A stretch of DNA of 64,000 nt from Streptomyces caniferus (lineage in GTDB: Bacteria; Actinomycetota; Actinomycetes; Streptomycetales; Streptomycetaceae), in contig NZ_BLIN01000005.1 of NCBI RefSeq assembly GCF_009811555.1, positions 1,373,501 to 1,437,500 of the forward strand. Reading direction: 5' to 3'. The notes under the pieces were generated by a model. It saw only the letters and a program-made list of their open reading frames with translations. It ran no database searches and had not been told where the DNA came from. Made by a program: the position numbers and the translations under genes. Positions 50,742 through 59,103 of this stretch are shown here, one piece after another. How positions within the stretch are numbered: the first letter of the stretch is position 1; every line of letters begins with the position of its first letter.

Positions 50742-50822
50742 GACCGGGGTACGGGGCCCACGGGCCGCGACGCGCGCCGGTGACACGCCCCGCGCCGCTG
50801 CCCGGCGCCGACCGGCCCCGGC

Positions 50823-52028
50823 TCACCCCCGGTCCATCGCCTCCAGCGCACGGCGCGCCACCGAGTGGGTGCGGACGATCTCGGCCAGTGTGGTCGTCCC
50901 GCGGGTGATCTTCGCGAAGGCGAGCCAGGCCGGGCGGAAGCCGGTGACCGCGGCGTGCATCAGGCCGGGGCGGCGAGAGAAGACCTTGAGCATCTGGCGC
51001 CCCACGCCCATCTCCACACCGAGGCCCGCCTTGATGGCGAAGGCGTAGTTGAGGGCCTGACGACGGGCGTCCACCGCGTCATGGGCCTCGGAGACGCGCA
51101 CCGCCCACTCCCCCGCGAGCCGCCCCGACCGCAGCGCGAAGGAGATGCCCTCCCGCGTCCAGGGCTCCAGCAGCCCGGCCGCGTCGCCGCACACCAGCAC
51201 CCGGCCGCGGGACAGCGGGGAGTCCTCCGCGCGGCAGCGCGTCAGATGCCCGGACGAGATGCTCGGCTCGAACCCGGCAAGGCCCAGCCGGCCGATGAAG
51301 TCCTCCAGATAGCGCTTGGTCGCCGCCCCCTCGCCCCGCGCGGAGATGACACCGACGGTGAGGGTGTCGCCCTTGGGGAAGACCCAGCCGTAGCTGCCGG
51401 GGATCGGGCCCCAGTCGATGAGCACCCGGCCCGCCCAGTCCTCGGCGACCGGTGCCGGTACCGGGATCTCCGCCTCCAGGCCGAGGTCGACCTGGTCGAG
51501 CTTGACCCCGACATGGGCTCCTATCCGGCCCGCGCTGCCGTCCGCGCCGACCACGGCGCGCGCCAGCACCACCTCGCCGTCGCCCAGCACCACCGCGACG
51601 GTCCTCCGGTCCGGCACCTCGGCGCCGTGCTGCTCCACCCGCGAGACCGTGACGCCCGTACGGACCGTGGCGCCCGCTTCCTTGGCCGACTCGACCAGCC
51701 GCGCATCGAAGTCGGGGCGGTTGATCAGCCCGAACAGCATGTTCTTGGAGCGGCGGGTGCGGGTCAGCCGGCCGTTCAGCGAGAACGTCACCGCATGCAC
51801 CCGGTCGCGCAGCGGCAGCTCGAAGCCGGGCGGCAGCGCATCCCGCGACGGGCCGATGATGCCGCCGCCACAGGTTTTGTAGCGCGGCAGTTCCGCTTTC
51901 TCCAGGAGCAGCACCCGGCGTCCTGTACAGGCCGCGGCATGCGCGGCCGAGGCGCCCGCCGGCCCCGCACCCACCACCACGACGTCCCACACCTGCTGGT
52001 TGTCCTCGGCTGCGTGCTCGCTGCTCAC
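50823..52028 (-). CDS. Geranylgeranyl reductase family flavoprotein
   Basis: 401 residues from GTG 52028. It has the FAD fold VWDVVVVGAGPAGASAAHAAA, the redox/substrate motif KTCGGGI, and the second FAD motif VLVCGDAAGLLEPWTREGISFAL. This is the pattern of geranylgeranyl reductases and related isoprenoid-reducing or tryptophan-halogenase-like flavoproteins. In actinobacteria such proteins reduce menaquinone side chains (MenJ-like), a likely but unproven role. The divergent M20 peptidase starts 177 bp away. Confidence 0.88.
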   Translation of the reverse strand: MSSEHAAEDNQQVWDVVVVGAGPAGASAAHAAACTGRRVLLLEKAELPRYKTCGGGIIGPSRDALPPGFELPLRDRVHAVTFSLNGRLTRTRRSKNMLFGLINRPDFDARLVESAKEAGATVRTGVTVSRVEQHGAEVPDRRTVAVVLGDGEVVLARAVVGADGSAGRIGAHVGVKLDQVDLGLEAEIPVPAPVAEDWAGRVLIDWGPIPGSYGWVFPKGDTLTVGVISARGEGAATKRYLEDFIGRLGLAGFEPSISSGHLTRCRAEDSPLSRGRVLVCGDAAGLLEPWTREGISFALRSGRLAGEWAVRVSEAHDAVDARRQALNYAFAIKAGLGVEMGVGRQMLKVFSRRPGLMHAAVTGFRPAWLAFAKITRGTTTLAEIVRTHSVARRALEAMDRG

Positions 52029-52205
52029 CTGTGCTTCTGCTCCCGTCCGATGCCTGGCTGCGCGTACCGCCCGCATCCTACGGGCCGGTGTTGCGCAAGG
52101 GTCCTGTGGGAAGATCGGGAGCACTGATGCCCGTACGTCCCGCCCGTCCGGCTCACGAGGCCGGACGGCCCGTACGCACAACGTCGCGCCCACAAGGAGC
52201 GTTCC

Positions 52206-53567
52206 ATGTCTGACAGCACGCTCGCACAAACCGTCGCCGCCCTGCAGCCGCGCGCCAGGACCGAGCTGGCCGAGCTGGTGGCCTTCAAGTCCGTGGCGGA
52301 TCCGGCCCAGTTCCCCAAGAGCGAGTGCGAGGCGGCGACCGAATGGGTCGCCGGGGCACTGCGGGGGGACGGTTTCCAGGACGTGGCGCTGCTGGACACC
52401 CCGGACGGCACCCAGTCCGTGTACGGCTTCCTGCCCGGCCCGGCAGGCGCCCCGACGGTGCTGCTGTACGCGCACTACGACGTGCAGCCGCCGCTGGACG
52501 AGGCCGCCTGGATCTCCCCGCCGTTCGAGCTGACCGAGCGCGACGGCCGCTGGTACGGCCGCGGCGCCGCCGACTGCAAGGGCGGCCTGATCATGCACCT
52601 GACGGCGCTGCGGGCGCTGCGGGAGCACGGCGGTGTGCCGGTCAACGTCAAGGTGATCGTGGAGGGTTCGGAGGAACAGGGCACCGGCGGCCTGGAGCGC
52701 TACGCCGAGGCGCACCCCGAGCTGCTGACCGCCGACGCCATCGTGATCGGCGACACCGGCAACTTCCGGGTCGGTCTGCCGACGGTGACCGCGACGCTGC
52801 GCGGCATGACGCTCGTACGGGTGCAGGTCGACACCCTGGAGGGCAATCTGCACTCCGGCCAGTTCGGCGGCGCGGCCCCCGACGCGCTGGCGGCGCTGAT
52901 CCGGATCCTGGACTCGCTGCGCGCCGAGGACGGTTCGACCACGGTGAACGGGCTGGCCGCGGACGCCTCCTGGGAGGGCCTGGAGTACGCGGAGGAGGAC
53001 TTCCGCAAGGACGCCAAGGTGCTCGACGGCGTCGGCCTGGTGGGCAGCGGTTCGATCGCGGACCGGGTCTGGGCGCGTCCGGCCGTCACGGTGCTCGGCA
53101 TCGACTGCCCGCCGGTGATCGGCGCCACCCCGTCCGTACAGGCCGGCGCGCGGGCACTGGTGAGCCTGCGGGTGCCGCCGGGCACCGACGCCCTCGAAGC
53201 CACGAAGCTGCTGACCGCACACCTGGAGAGCGCCGCCCCCTGGGGTGCGCGGGTCGCGGTCGAACAGGTCGGACAGGGCCAGGCGTTCCGCGCGGACACC
53301 GACAGCCCGGCGTACGCCTCGATGGCGGCGGCGCTGCGCGAGGCGTACGACGGCGAGGAGATGCAGATCGCCGGCATGGGCGGCTCGATCCCCCTGTGCA
53401 ACACGTTGGCCGGGCTCTACCCGGACGCGGAGATGCTGCTGATCGGCCTGAGCGAGCCGGAGGCCCAGATCCACGCGGTCAACGAAAGCGTTTCGCCGCG
53501 GGAACTGGAGCGGCTGTCTCTGGCGGAGGCGTTGTTCCTCCGTCGGTTTGCGGCTAGCGGTAGCTAG
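52206..53567 (+). CDS. M20 family metallopeptidase (dipeptidase)
   Basis: 453 residues; ATG at 52206 with AAGGAG upstream. Zinc ligands and catalytic residues are seen: His90 and Asp92 (LLYAHYDVQPP), Asp123 (GAADCKGG), Glu156-Glu157 (EGSEEQG), an Asp in GDTGNF, and a late His in QIHAVNESV. A dimerisation domain lies between them (about 195-300). It cleaves small peptides; exact substrate unknown. Its stop lies directly beside the large inverted element, so transcription probably reads into it. Confidence 0.93.
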   Translation: MSDSTLAQTVAALQPRARTELAELVAFKSVADPAQFPKSECEAATEWVAGALRGDGFQDVALLDTPDGTQSVYGFLPGPAGAPTVLLYAHYDVQPPLDEAAWISPPFELTERDGRWYGRGAADCKGGLIMHLTALRALREHGGVPVNVKVIVEGSEEQGTGGLERYAEAHPELLTADAIVIGDTGNFRVGLPTVTATLRGMTLVRVQVDTLEGNLHSGQFGGAAPDALAALIRILDSLRAEDGSTTVNGLAADASWEGLEYAEEDFRKDAKVLDGVGLVGSGSIADRVWARPAVTVLGIDCPPVIGATPSVQAGARALVSLRVPPGTDALEATKLLTAHLESAAPWGARVAVEQVGQGQAFRADTDSPAYASMAAALREAYDGEEMQIAGMGGSIPLCNTLAGLYPDAEMLLIGLSEPEAQIHAVNESVSPRELERLSLAEALFLRRFAASGS

Positions 53568-53783
53568 TCGTTTCCCACGTTTTTGTCTTTTCCGCCGTGG
53601 TGGTTTGTCGCCGTTGCCCGCCCGCTGCGCGGTGCGCCCGCCGTTTCGCCTGGCGGCGGGCCGGTCCGGTGCGCTTTGCCTGTCCGCTGCGCTTTGCCTG
53701 TCCCGTCGTGGTGGTTGTTCGCCGTTGCGCCTGCGGCGGGCGGGGTCCGCTGCGCGGGGCTGTGGGTGCGGTGACGGACCTGC

Positions 53784-53832
53784 GGGGCCTGGTGTGTGGA
53801 CTGCTGCGCTTTACGTCCACACACCAGGCCCC
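53784..53832. repeat. Left hairpin of the inverted element
   Basis: A perfect 18-bp stem (53784-53801 with 53815-53832, GGGGCCTGGTGTGTGGAC and complement) closes a 13-nt loop, TGCTGCGCTTTAC. Read on the minus strand the loop is GTAAAGCGCAGCA. Confidence 0.9.
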
Positions 53833-53986
53833 TCCGGCCCGCCCCCTCCCGTGGGGGAAGTGAGTGAAGGCCGGTGGGGGCGGGCCGCCGATAGCTGTTT
53901 CGGTAAGACCCGCGAGGCGCACCGGACCACCCACCTGCAGCCCCACCACCGTTTTCCCTACCACCCACGGGAGGGGACGGGTCGGA

Positions 53987-54039
53987 GCGGGTGGGGGTGT
54001 CCGGACGTAAAGCGAAGCAGTCCGGACACCCCCACCCGC
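53987..54039. repeat. Right hairpin of the inverted element
   Basis: A perfect 20-bp stem (53987-54006 with 54020-54039) closes a 13-nt loop, GTAAAGCGAAGCA, differing from the left loop (minus strand) at one position. The loop core GCGAAGC is the well-known stable DNA mini-hairpin sequence. Confidence 0.9.
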
Positions 54040-54311
54040 GCAGACCCGTCACCGCACCCCGACAGCCCCGCGCAGCGGACCCGGCCCGCCGCAGGCGCAA
54101 CGACGGGCGCACCGCGTCAGCGGGCGACAAACGGCGAGCAACCACTACGGCGGCAAAGCCAAAAACGAGGCGCGGCAAAGCGCAGCGGACGGGCCCGCCG
54201 CAGGCGCAACAGCGGAAAAGCCAAAAACGAGCCGAGGCAAAGCGCAGCGAAAGGGCAACGACGGGCGTACCGCGTAGCGGGCGATGAACGGCGAAAAACC
54301 ACCACGGCGCG

Positions 54312-54340
54312 AAAGACAAAAACGTGGGGCTCACCCCACG
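54312..54340 (-). terminator. Intrinsic terminator of the kinase-Nudix gene
   Basis: CGTGGGG (54323-54329), CTCA loop and CCCCACG (54334-54340) form a 7-bp hairpin whose loop contains the gene's stop codon. On the minus strand it is followed by TTTTTGTCTTT, a rare true T-tract in this DNA. The downstream half is part of the inverted element. Confidence 0.75.
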
Positions 54341-55365
54341 GGCACACCGGCCTCAAGGTGAAGCGGACACCCCCGCTCCCGGGCGCGAAGCGCCCACCGC
54401 AGGCGGTTCCAGCGGACCGGCGGCAGCATCGTCTCGGCCTCGGCCTCGGTGGCGAAACGCCACCCCCGCAACTCCGCGCCGGGCAGCAGAAGCTTGCTGA
54501 TGCGGTCGTCGGTCAGGGTGCCGCCGTCGTAGAGCAGGCGCAGGCCGCCGAAGCCGGGTGGTTTGGGGGCTTCCCAGTCCAGGACCAGCAGCCGGGGGGC
54601 TCGGGGGAGCTCGATGCCCAGTTCCTCGGCGACCTCCCGTACGCCGGCATGGGCGGGCGCCTCGCCGGGTTCGACGATGCCGCCGGGGAATTCCCAGCCG
54701 GCCTTGTAGGTCGGGTCGACGAGCAGCACCCGGTCCTGGTCGTCGAAGAGGAGTACGCCGGACGCGAGCGTCTCGGCGGTCGGTTCGGGGGTCTGCACGA
54801 TGTCGCAGGCGCCGGCGCCGGTGCGGACGGCCTCGGCGACGCGTTCGGCGGTCTGCCGGGGGGTGAGCCGGGTGGTGTCGACGACGTGGGCGTCGCCCTG
54901 GAGCCAGGGCAGTGCGTCGGCGTACGGGCCCAGGTGTTCCAGGCTCCAGCGGCGCGTCGACGCGGTGGCCTCGGCGTCCCCCGACACGTCCTCCCGCTCC
55001 GCTATTCGGGCTCGAAGGATCGTTTCCTCCGCGTGCAGCAGGACGTGCCGTACGGGGATCCGGCGGGCTGCCAGGGCGCCGAAGATCTCGTCGCGGTACT
55101 CCTGACGCAGCAGCGTCATCGGCGTGACCAGCGGACCCGGCACCTCGGTGAGCAGCGCCGCGGCGGTGTCCACGACCATCCGGCGCCAGGCCGGCAGGTC
55201 CTGGTAGTCGTCGATCTCCTCGAACCGCTTGGCCGGCAGCATCAACCGCAGTCCGCTGCCGAGGAGTTCGGGGTCGTAGAGCGTGCTTCCGGGAAGCAGG
55301 TCGAGCAATTCATGAGCCGTAGTGGTCTTGCCCGCACCGAACGTGCCGTTCAGCCAGACGATCAC
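54331..55365 (-). CDS. ATP-binding kinase-like domain fused to a Nudix hydrolase
   Basis: 344 residues from GTG 55365, with GAGGGG upstream. The N-terminal P-loop domain has Walker A GTFGAGKTT (7-15) followed by an AAA/zeta-toxin or chloramphenicol-phosphotransferase-like fold (about 1-190). The Nudix box is at 228-250 (GGIVEPGEAPAHAGVREVAEE, then LG). Both active sites look intact. The fusion suggests a kinase plus house-cleaning of nucleoside diphosphates on one chain. The gene ends in an intrinsic terminator inside the inverted element. Confidence 0.87.
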   Translation of the reverse strand: MIVWLNGTFGAGKTTTAHELLDLLPGSTLYDPELLGSGLRLMLPAKRFEEIDDYQDLPAWRRMVVDTAAALLTEVPGPLVTPMTLLRQEYRDEIFGALAARRIPVRHVLLHAEETILRARIAEREDVSGDAEATASTRRWSLEHLGPYADALPWLQGDAHVVDTTRLTPRQTAERVAEAVRTGAGACDIVQTPEPTAETLASGVLLFDDQDRVLLVDPTYKAGWEFPGGIVEPGEAPAHAGVREVAEELGIELPRAPRLLVLDWEAPKPPGFGGLRLLYDGGTLTDDRISKLLLPGAELRGWRFATEAEAETMLPPVRWNRLRWALRARERGCPLHLEAGVPVG

Positions 55366-55716
55366 GGTTTCCCCTCTTCCCTAGACCCAGGTGAGTTGCC
55401 CGCCACACCCTGCCACGGAAACGCTCGGGGTCACGGGCCGCGCGCACGACCGGGAACGTTGCGCATTCGACTATCGGCGCGGCCAGGGAGGGTTCCCACC
55501 CCCGGGGACGCGCCGGTCGCGAAATGCCCCGCGCGGAGGATGTCGGTCACCGTATCCGCCGCCGCGAAGCCCCCGGCAAACAAGCGCTCCCCCGCCCCTC
55601 CTGTACCGAAACCCTCATGGGCATGCCGAGTTCCCGGGCCGGCGGGGGCCCGGGAGGGGCCGCATATGACGGCGGCCCCTCGTGCGGCGGCGGCATGTTC
55701 CACGCGGCCGGGTCGG
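55366..55716. other. Intergenic region with a terminator-like hairpin
   Basis: No gene is supported. AGGGGCCGC (55655-55663) pairs with GCGGCCCCT (55672-55680) around an 8-nt loop; it is the likely terminator of the ABC-transporter operon, whose stop is at 55717. The promoter of the kinase-Nudix gene must lie near 55366-55420 but was not recognised. Confidence 0.5.
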
Positions 55717-56625
55717 CTACCCCTTGCTCGCGCCGAGGGTCAGTCCGGCGATGAAATGCCGCTGGAGGAGCAGGAAGACCACGATCGTGGGGAGCGCGAC
55801 GAGGACGGATCCCGCGGCGAGAAGGTTGTAGTCGGTGAAGAATTGGCCGCGCAGATTGTTGAGGGCCGAGGTGACGGGGAGTTTGTCGCCGTCGGAGAGG
55901 AATACCAGGCCCCAGAGGAAATCGTTGTACATCCAGGTGAATTGCAAGGTGCCCAGGGCAGCGAGGGCGGGCCGGCACAGCGGAAGGGTGACCCGCCAGT
56001 ACTGCGCCCAGACGCCGGCGCCGTCGACGATCGCGGCCTCCAGGATTTCCCGTGGCAGGGTACGCATGAAATTCGCCAGGACGAAGACGCAGAAGCCGAG
56101 TTGGAAGGCGGTCTGCACGGCGATGACGGCCCAGTAGGAGTCGTACATCGTCAGGGAGTCGGACATCCAGTACGGCAGCGGAACCTTGTTGAACAGGACG
56201 TAGAGCGGGGTGACGATCACCTGCTGGGGCAGCAGGTTGCCGGCGGTGAAGACCATCAGCAGGACGAGGCCTCCGCGGATGCGCAGCCGGGCGACGGCGA
56301 AGGCCACGAACGAGGCCAGGAAAAGGGTGAGCAGGACGCCGGGGACGGCGATGAGAAGCGAGTTGAGAAAGTACCGGCTCATCCCGGAGTCGGCGAAGGC
56401 CTGTCGGTAATAGTCGAAGGAGAGATGCCGCGGGAGGGAGAAATAGCCGTATCGCGCGGTCTCTTCGTAGGGGCGCAGCGAGGCGTAGACCGCCAGCAGC
56501 AGCGGGGCGAGGAAGGCGAGCGAGACGGCGGAAAGGAAGAGGTGGACGCCGAAGCGGCCGCGGTGGCGGGCCGGCGCGCGGGTGGGCCGCGTGGCGGACG
56601 GCGCGGTAGCGGCGGGTGCGGTCAT
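55717..56625 (-). CDS. Sugar ABC transporter permease (MalG-like)
   Basis: 302 residues from ATG 56625, which has GGAGGAG upstream and overlaps the previous permease stop (ATGA). Six helices and the permease EAA-like motif (EILEAAIVDGAGVWAQYWRVTLP) are present. It has the short QQVIVTPLYVLFNKVPL segment of MalG-type permeases. With the partner permease it forms the membrane channel of a carbohydrate importer. Confidence 0.93.
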   Translation of the reverse strand: MTAPAATAPSATRPTRAPARHRGRFGVHLFLSAVSLAFLAPLLLAVYASLRPYEETARYGYFSLPRHLSFDYYRQAFADSGMSRYFLNSLLIAVPGVLLTLFLASFVAFAVARLRIRGGLVLLMVFTAGNLLPQQVIVTPLYVLFNKVPLPYWMSDSLTMYDSYWAVIAVQTAFQLGFCVFVLANFMRTLPREILEAAIVDGAGVWAQYWRVTLPLCRPALAALGTLQFTWMYNDFLWGLVFLSDGDKLPVTSALNNLRGQFFTDYNLLAAGSVLVALPTIVVFLLLQRHFIAGLTLGASKG

Positions 56626-57533
56626 CGCCGCTCCTCCCCTCGGAGTTCCTGGACGAGATAGGTCACGATGAATCCCAGCGAGACCAGCAGCAGGACGACG
56701 GCGATGGCCGAGCCGAATCCGATCCGGCCTGCCTCCCCGATGATGTTGTCGGTGACCAGCACGGACAGCAGTTCCAGGCCGTTGCGGCCCTTGTTGATGG
56801 CGTAGACGATGTCGAAGGCGCGCAGCGATTCGATGACGGTGATGACGCCGACGATGACGTTCACCGGGCGCAGGGTGGGCAGTACGACCCGGAAGAAGGC
56901 CTGCCGTTCGCTGGCGCCGTCGAGGGCGGCGGCCTCTTTGAGGCCGGGGTCGACGGATTTCAGTCCGGCGAGATAGAGGATCATGACATAGCCGGCGTGC
57001 CGCCAGCAGGCGGCCAGCAGGACCATCCAGATATTGATTCCGGGATTCCCCAGCCAGTCGGTGGGATTCCGGCCACCGATGACGGCGTTCAGCGCGCCCT
57101 GGTCCCTGGAGAGGATCAGCTGGGCGATAAAGCCGACGACGGCGAGCGAGAGCACCACCGGCATATAGAGCGTCGACTGGTAGAAGCGGCTGAAGCGGAC
57201 CCCGCGGTCGATGAGGACGGCGAGCAGCAGGCCGAACGGGGCCGCGAGGAACCCGAGGAAGCCCAGCCACAGAAGGTTGTGGCGGACCGCCGGCCAGAAC
57301 TGGGGGTAGGTGGTGAAGAGGTTGTCGTAATTCTTCAGGCCCGCCCATCGGATATCGCCGATGCCGTCCCAGGTGGTGAAGGACAGTCCGATGGAGGCCA
57401 GTGTCGGGCCCCAGATCAGGGCGAGGTCGAGCAGGAGGGGTATGCCCAGCAGCACGCCGAGGACGACGAGGTCACGGCGGGTGTGGCGCCGCGGCCCCGG
57501 TCTTCCGGCGCGCCGTGCGCGGGTGTTCGGCAC
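56622..57533 (-). CDS. Sugar ABC transporter permease (MalF-like)
   Basis: 303 residues from GTG 57533, which has GGGGAG nine bases upstream; an earlier GTG at 57557 lacks one. Six helices with the EAA-like motif KEAAALDGASERQAFFRVVLP. It is the first permease of the operon, 43 bp after the binding-protein stop. The ATPase is not encoded here and is probably a shared MsiK-type subunit, as is usual for Streptomyces sugar importers. Confidence 0.92.
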   Translation of the reverse strand: MPNTRARRAGRPGPRRHTRRDLVVLGVLLGIPLLLDLALIWGPTLASIGLSFTTWDGIGDIRWAGLKNYDNLFTTYPQFWPAVRHNLLWLGFLGFLAAPFGLLLAVLIDRGVRFSRFYQSTLYMPVVLSLAVVGFIAQLILSRDQGALNAVIGGRNPTDWLGNPGINIWMVLLAACWRHAGYVMILYLAGLKSVDPGLKEAAALDGASERQAFFRVVLPTLRPVNVIVGVITVIESLRAFDIVYAINKGRNGLELLSVLVTDNIIGEAGRIGFGSAIAVVLLLVSLGFIVTYLVQELRGEERR

Positions 57534-57576
57534 GGCGGTTCGCTCCCCGTCTTTCACAGCGGCCGTCTGACGGCGC

Positions 57577-58890
57577 TCATTCGGCGGAAAAGATCTGCTT
57601 CTTCTGGCGTTCAATGTCGTTGACCAGGCCGTCGATGTCATCCGGATTGCTGAGGAACTGCTGGATCGCCTGGATCATCACGGTCGAGGCGAAATCGGGC
57701 CGGGTGTCGCGGTCCATGAACTGCGATATCTGCCGGGCGCCCGATACGAGTTGGACGGCCTTCTTCTGCAGCGGGGTGTACGCGGCGGTGTCCGCACCGC
57801 TGTTGACCGCGACGTTGTTGGGGTCGGACGCGAGATAGACGTCCTCCGCCTCGGGCGTGGCGAGGAACGTCAGCAGGTCCTTCGCCCCGTCCTTGTCCTT
57901 GGCCTTCTTCGACATCAGAAATCCGTCGATCGGGGCCTCGACCGCGTCCTGTCCATGGGCCGGATCGATTTCCGGGAAGGGGAAGAAGTCCAGGTCCTCC
58001 CGGTCGGCGGTGCTGAACTGCTGGCCGGGGTGCGGCAGTCCGAGCACGGTCATACCGGCTTTCTTCTGCGCGAGGGACTGTGCGGCCTCCTGCCAGGTAC
58101 GGCCGTTGGCGCCCTTTTGGTGATAGGGCATCAGGCCTCGCCACAGGTCGAAGACCTGCTTGACCTGCGGGCTGTTCCAGGCCTTCTGTCCGCGCATCAG
58201 CGCGATATGGAAGTCGTAGCCGTTGGCGCGCATATTGAGGTAGTCGAAGGTGCCCATCGCCGGCCAGCCGTCCTTGTCGCCGAAGGCGAACGGCACGATT
58301 CCGTCCTTCTGCATCTGCCGTGCGAGCGCCCGGTATTGGTCGAAGGTCCTGGGGATGTCGTACCCCTTCTCCCGGAACACGCTCTTCCGGTGGAAGACGG
58401 CCCACGGATAGTAGTAGTACGGCACCAGGTACTGCTTGCCGTCCAGCCCCGTCGACTGCTTCTTCAGCGCGGCGGAGAACCCGTCGAAGCCCCGCCACAG
58501 ATCGCTGATGTCGGAGAGCAGCCCCTTCTGTGCGAAGTACTGCATACGGTTGCCGGCGAACCACATGAAGACATCGTCCGGAGTGCCCTGAAGGTAGCGG
58601 TTGATGTTCTCCTGGAAATTCTCGTGATTGACGGTGTTGACCCGCACCGTCTTCTTCGACTTCTTCTCATAGGCCTTGAAGGCCCCGGCGAAGGCCTTCT
58701 TCGGCACGGCGTCCGAGGCATTCGACCCCATCGTGACGCCCGGTGGACCGCTGCCGCAGGCGGCGAGCAGGGACGGGAGGGCCACGGCCCCCGCGCCGAG
58801 CGCCGCGCTCCGCAGCAGCGTCCGGCGGGACATCCGACGACCTGCCGTCTCCCCGTACATATCCGAGCCGCTGATCGTGAACTGGACCAT
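57577..58890 (-). CDS. Sugar ABC transporter substrate-binding lipoprotein
   Basis: 437 residues from ATG 58890 with GGAGGGGGAC upstream. The leader has a twin-arginine-like MSRRTLLRSAALGAGAVALP and a lipobox ending in Cys45 (LLAAC), so it is exported and anchored. The rest is an extracellular binding-protein fold (TPDDVFMWFAGNRMQYF, YYYYPWAVFHRKSVF, DGFLMSKKAKDKDGAKDLLTFL). With the divergent alpha-galactosidase gene the ligand may be an alpha-galactoside. Confidence 0.92.
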   Translation of the reverse strand: MVQFTISGSDMYGETAGRRMSRRTLLRSAALGAGAVALPSLLAACGSGPPGVTMGSNASDAVPKKAFAGAFKAYEKKSKKTVRVNTVNHENFQENINRYLQGTPDDVFMWFAGNRMQYFAQKGLLSDISDLWRGFDGFSAALKKQSTGLDGKQYLVPYYYYPWAVFHRKSVFREKGYDIPRTFDQYRALARQMQKDGIVPFAFGDKDGWPAMGTFDYLNMRANGYDFHIALMRGQKAWNSPQVKQVFDLWRGLMPYHQKGANGRTWQEAAQSLAQKKAGMTVLGLPHPGQQFSTADREDLDFFPFPEIDPAHGQDAVEAPIDGFLMSKKAKDKDGAKDLLTFLATPEAEDVYLASDPNNVAVNSGADTAAYTPLQKKAVQLVSGARQISQFMDRDTRPDFASTVMIQAIQQFLSNPDDIDGLVNDIERQKKQIFSAE

Positions 58891-59103
58891 GTCCCCCTCC
58901 TCAGGGGTGGAACCAAACAGAACCGAACGCGAGTGGATGGGATCTCACTCCGAACAGCAGGTCCAGTCAAGGGTTTTGGCAGGCGAACCAGGAACCGTTA
59001 CCGCTCCTCTTCCAACAGACTCCAACAAGCCCTACCGTAAACACTCGCACGCGACCGGTTGCACCACCCCACACACCTCTCGCGAAGACGGAGGACGCGA
59101 ACC
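58891..59103. promoter_or_regulatory. Divergent control region of the sugar operon and alpha-galactosidase
   Basis: This 213-bp gap must hold both promoters. It is less GC-rich than its surroundings and contains short direct repeats (AACCAAACAGAACCGAAC-like, TCCAACAGACTCCAACA). No perfect LacI- or DeoR-type palindrome was found. The shared position suggests one regulator for both sides, not visible in this window. Confidence 0.45.

Larger units (their letters stand above)
53574..54329. repeat. About 750-bp inverted-repeat element, non-coding
   Basis: The left arm begins CCCACGTTTTTGTCTTT and the right arm ends with its complement, so the outer 42 bp are a terminal inverted repeat with 39 matches. 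Further in, both arms share long homologous stretches (for example GCGCCTGCGGCGGGC, GTCCGCTGCGCGGGG and TGCGGTGACGG in matching order). Each arm ends, toward the centre, in a long hairpin. The right arm is longer because of extra internal copies. All long frames across it are in many phases and low-complexity, so no protein is supported. No transposase is present. Confidence 0.85.

Noticed and set aside
52029..53474. Long minus-strand extension of the geranylgeranyl-reductase frame
   Set aside because: It is antisense to the M20 peptidase gene, which has intact metal-binding motifs and a good ribosome site.
53548..56661. A 1037-residue open frame through the inverted element and the next genes
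   Set aside because: It runs antisense to the kinase-Nudix and permease genes, has arginine- and glycine-rich composition and no domain. It is a GC-composition shadow.
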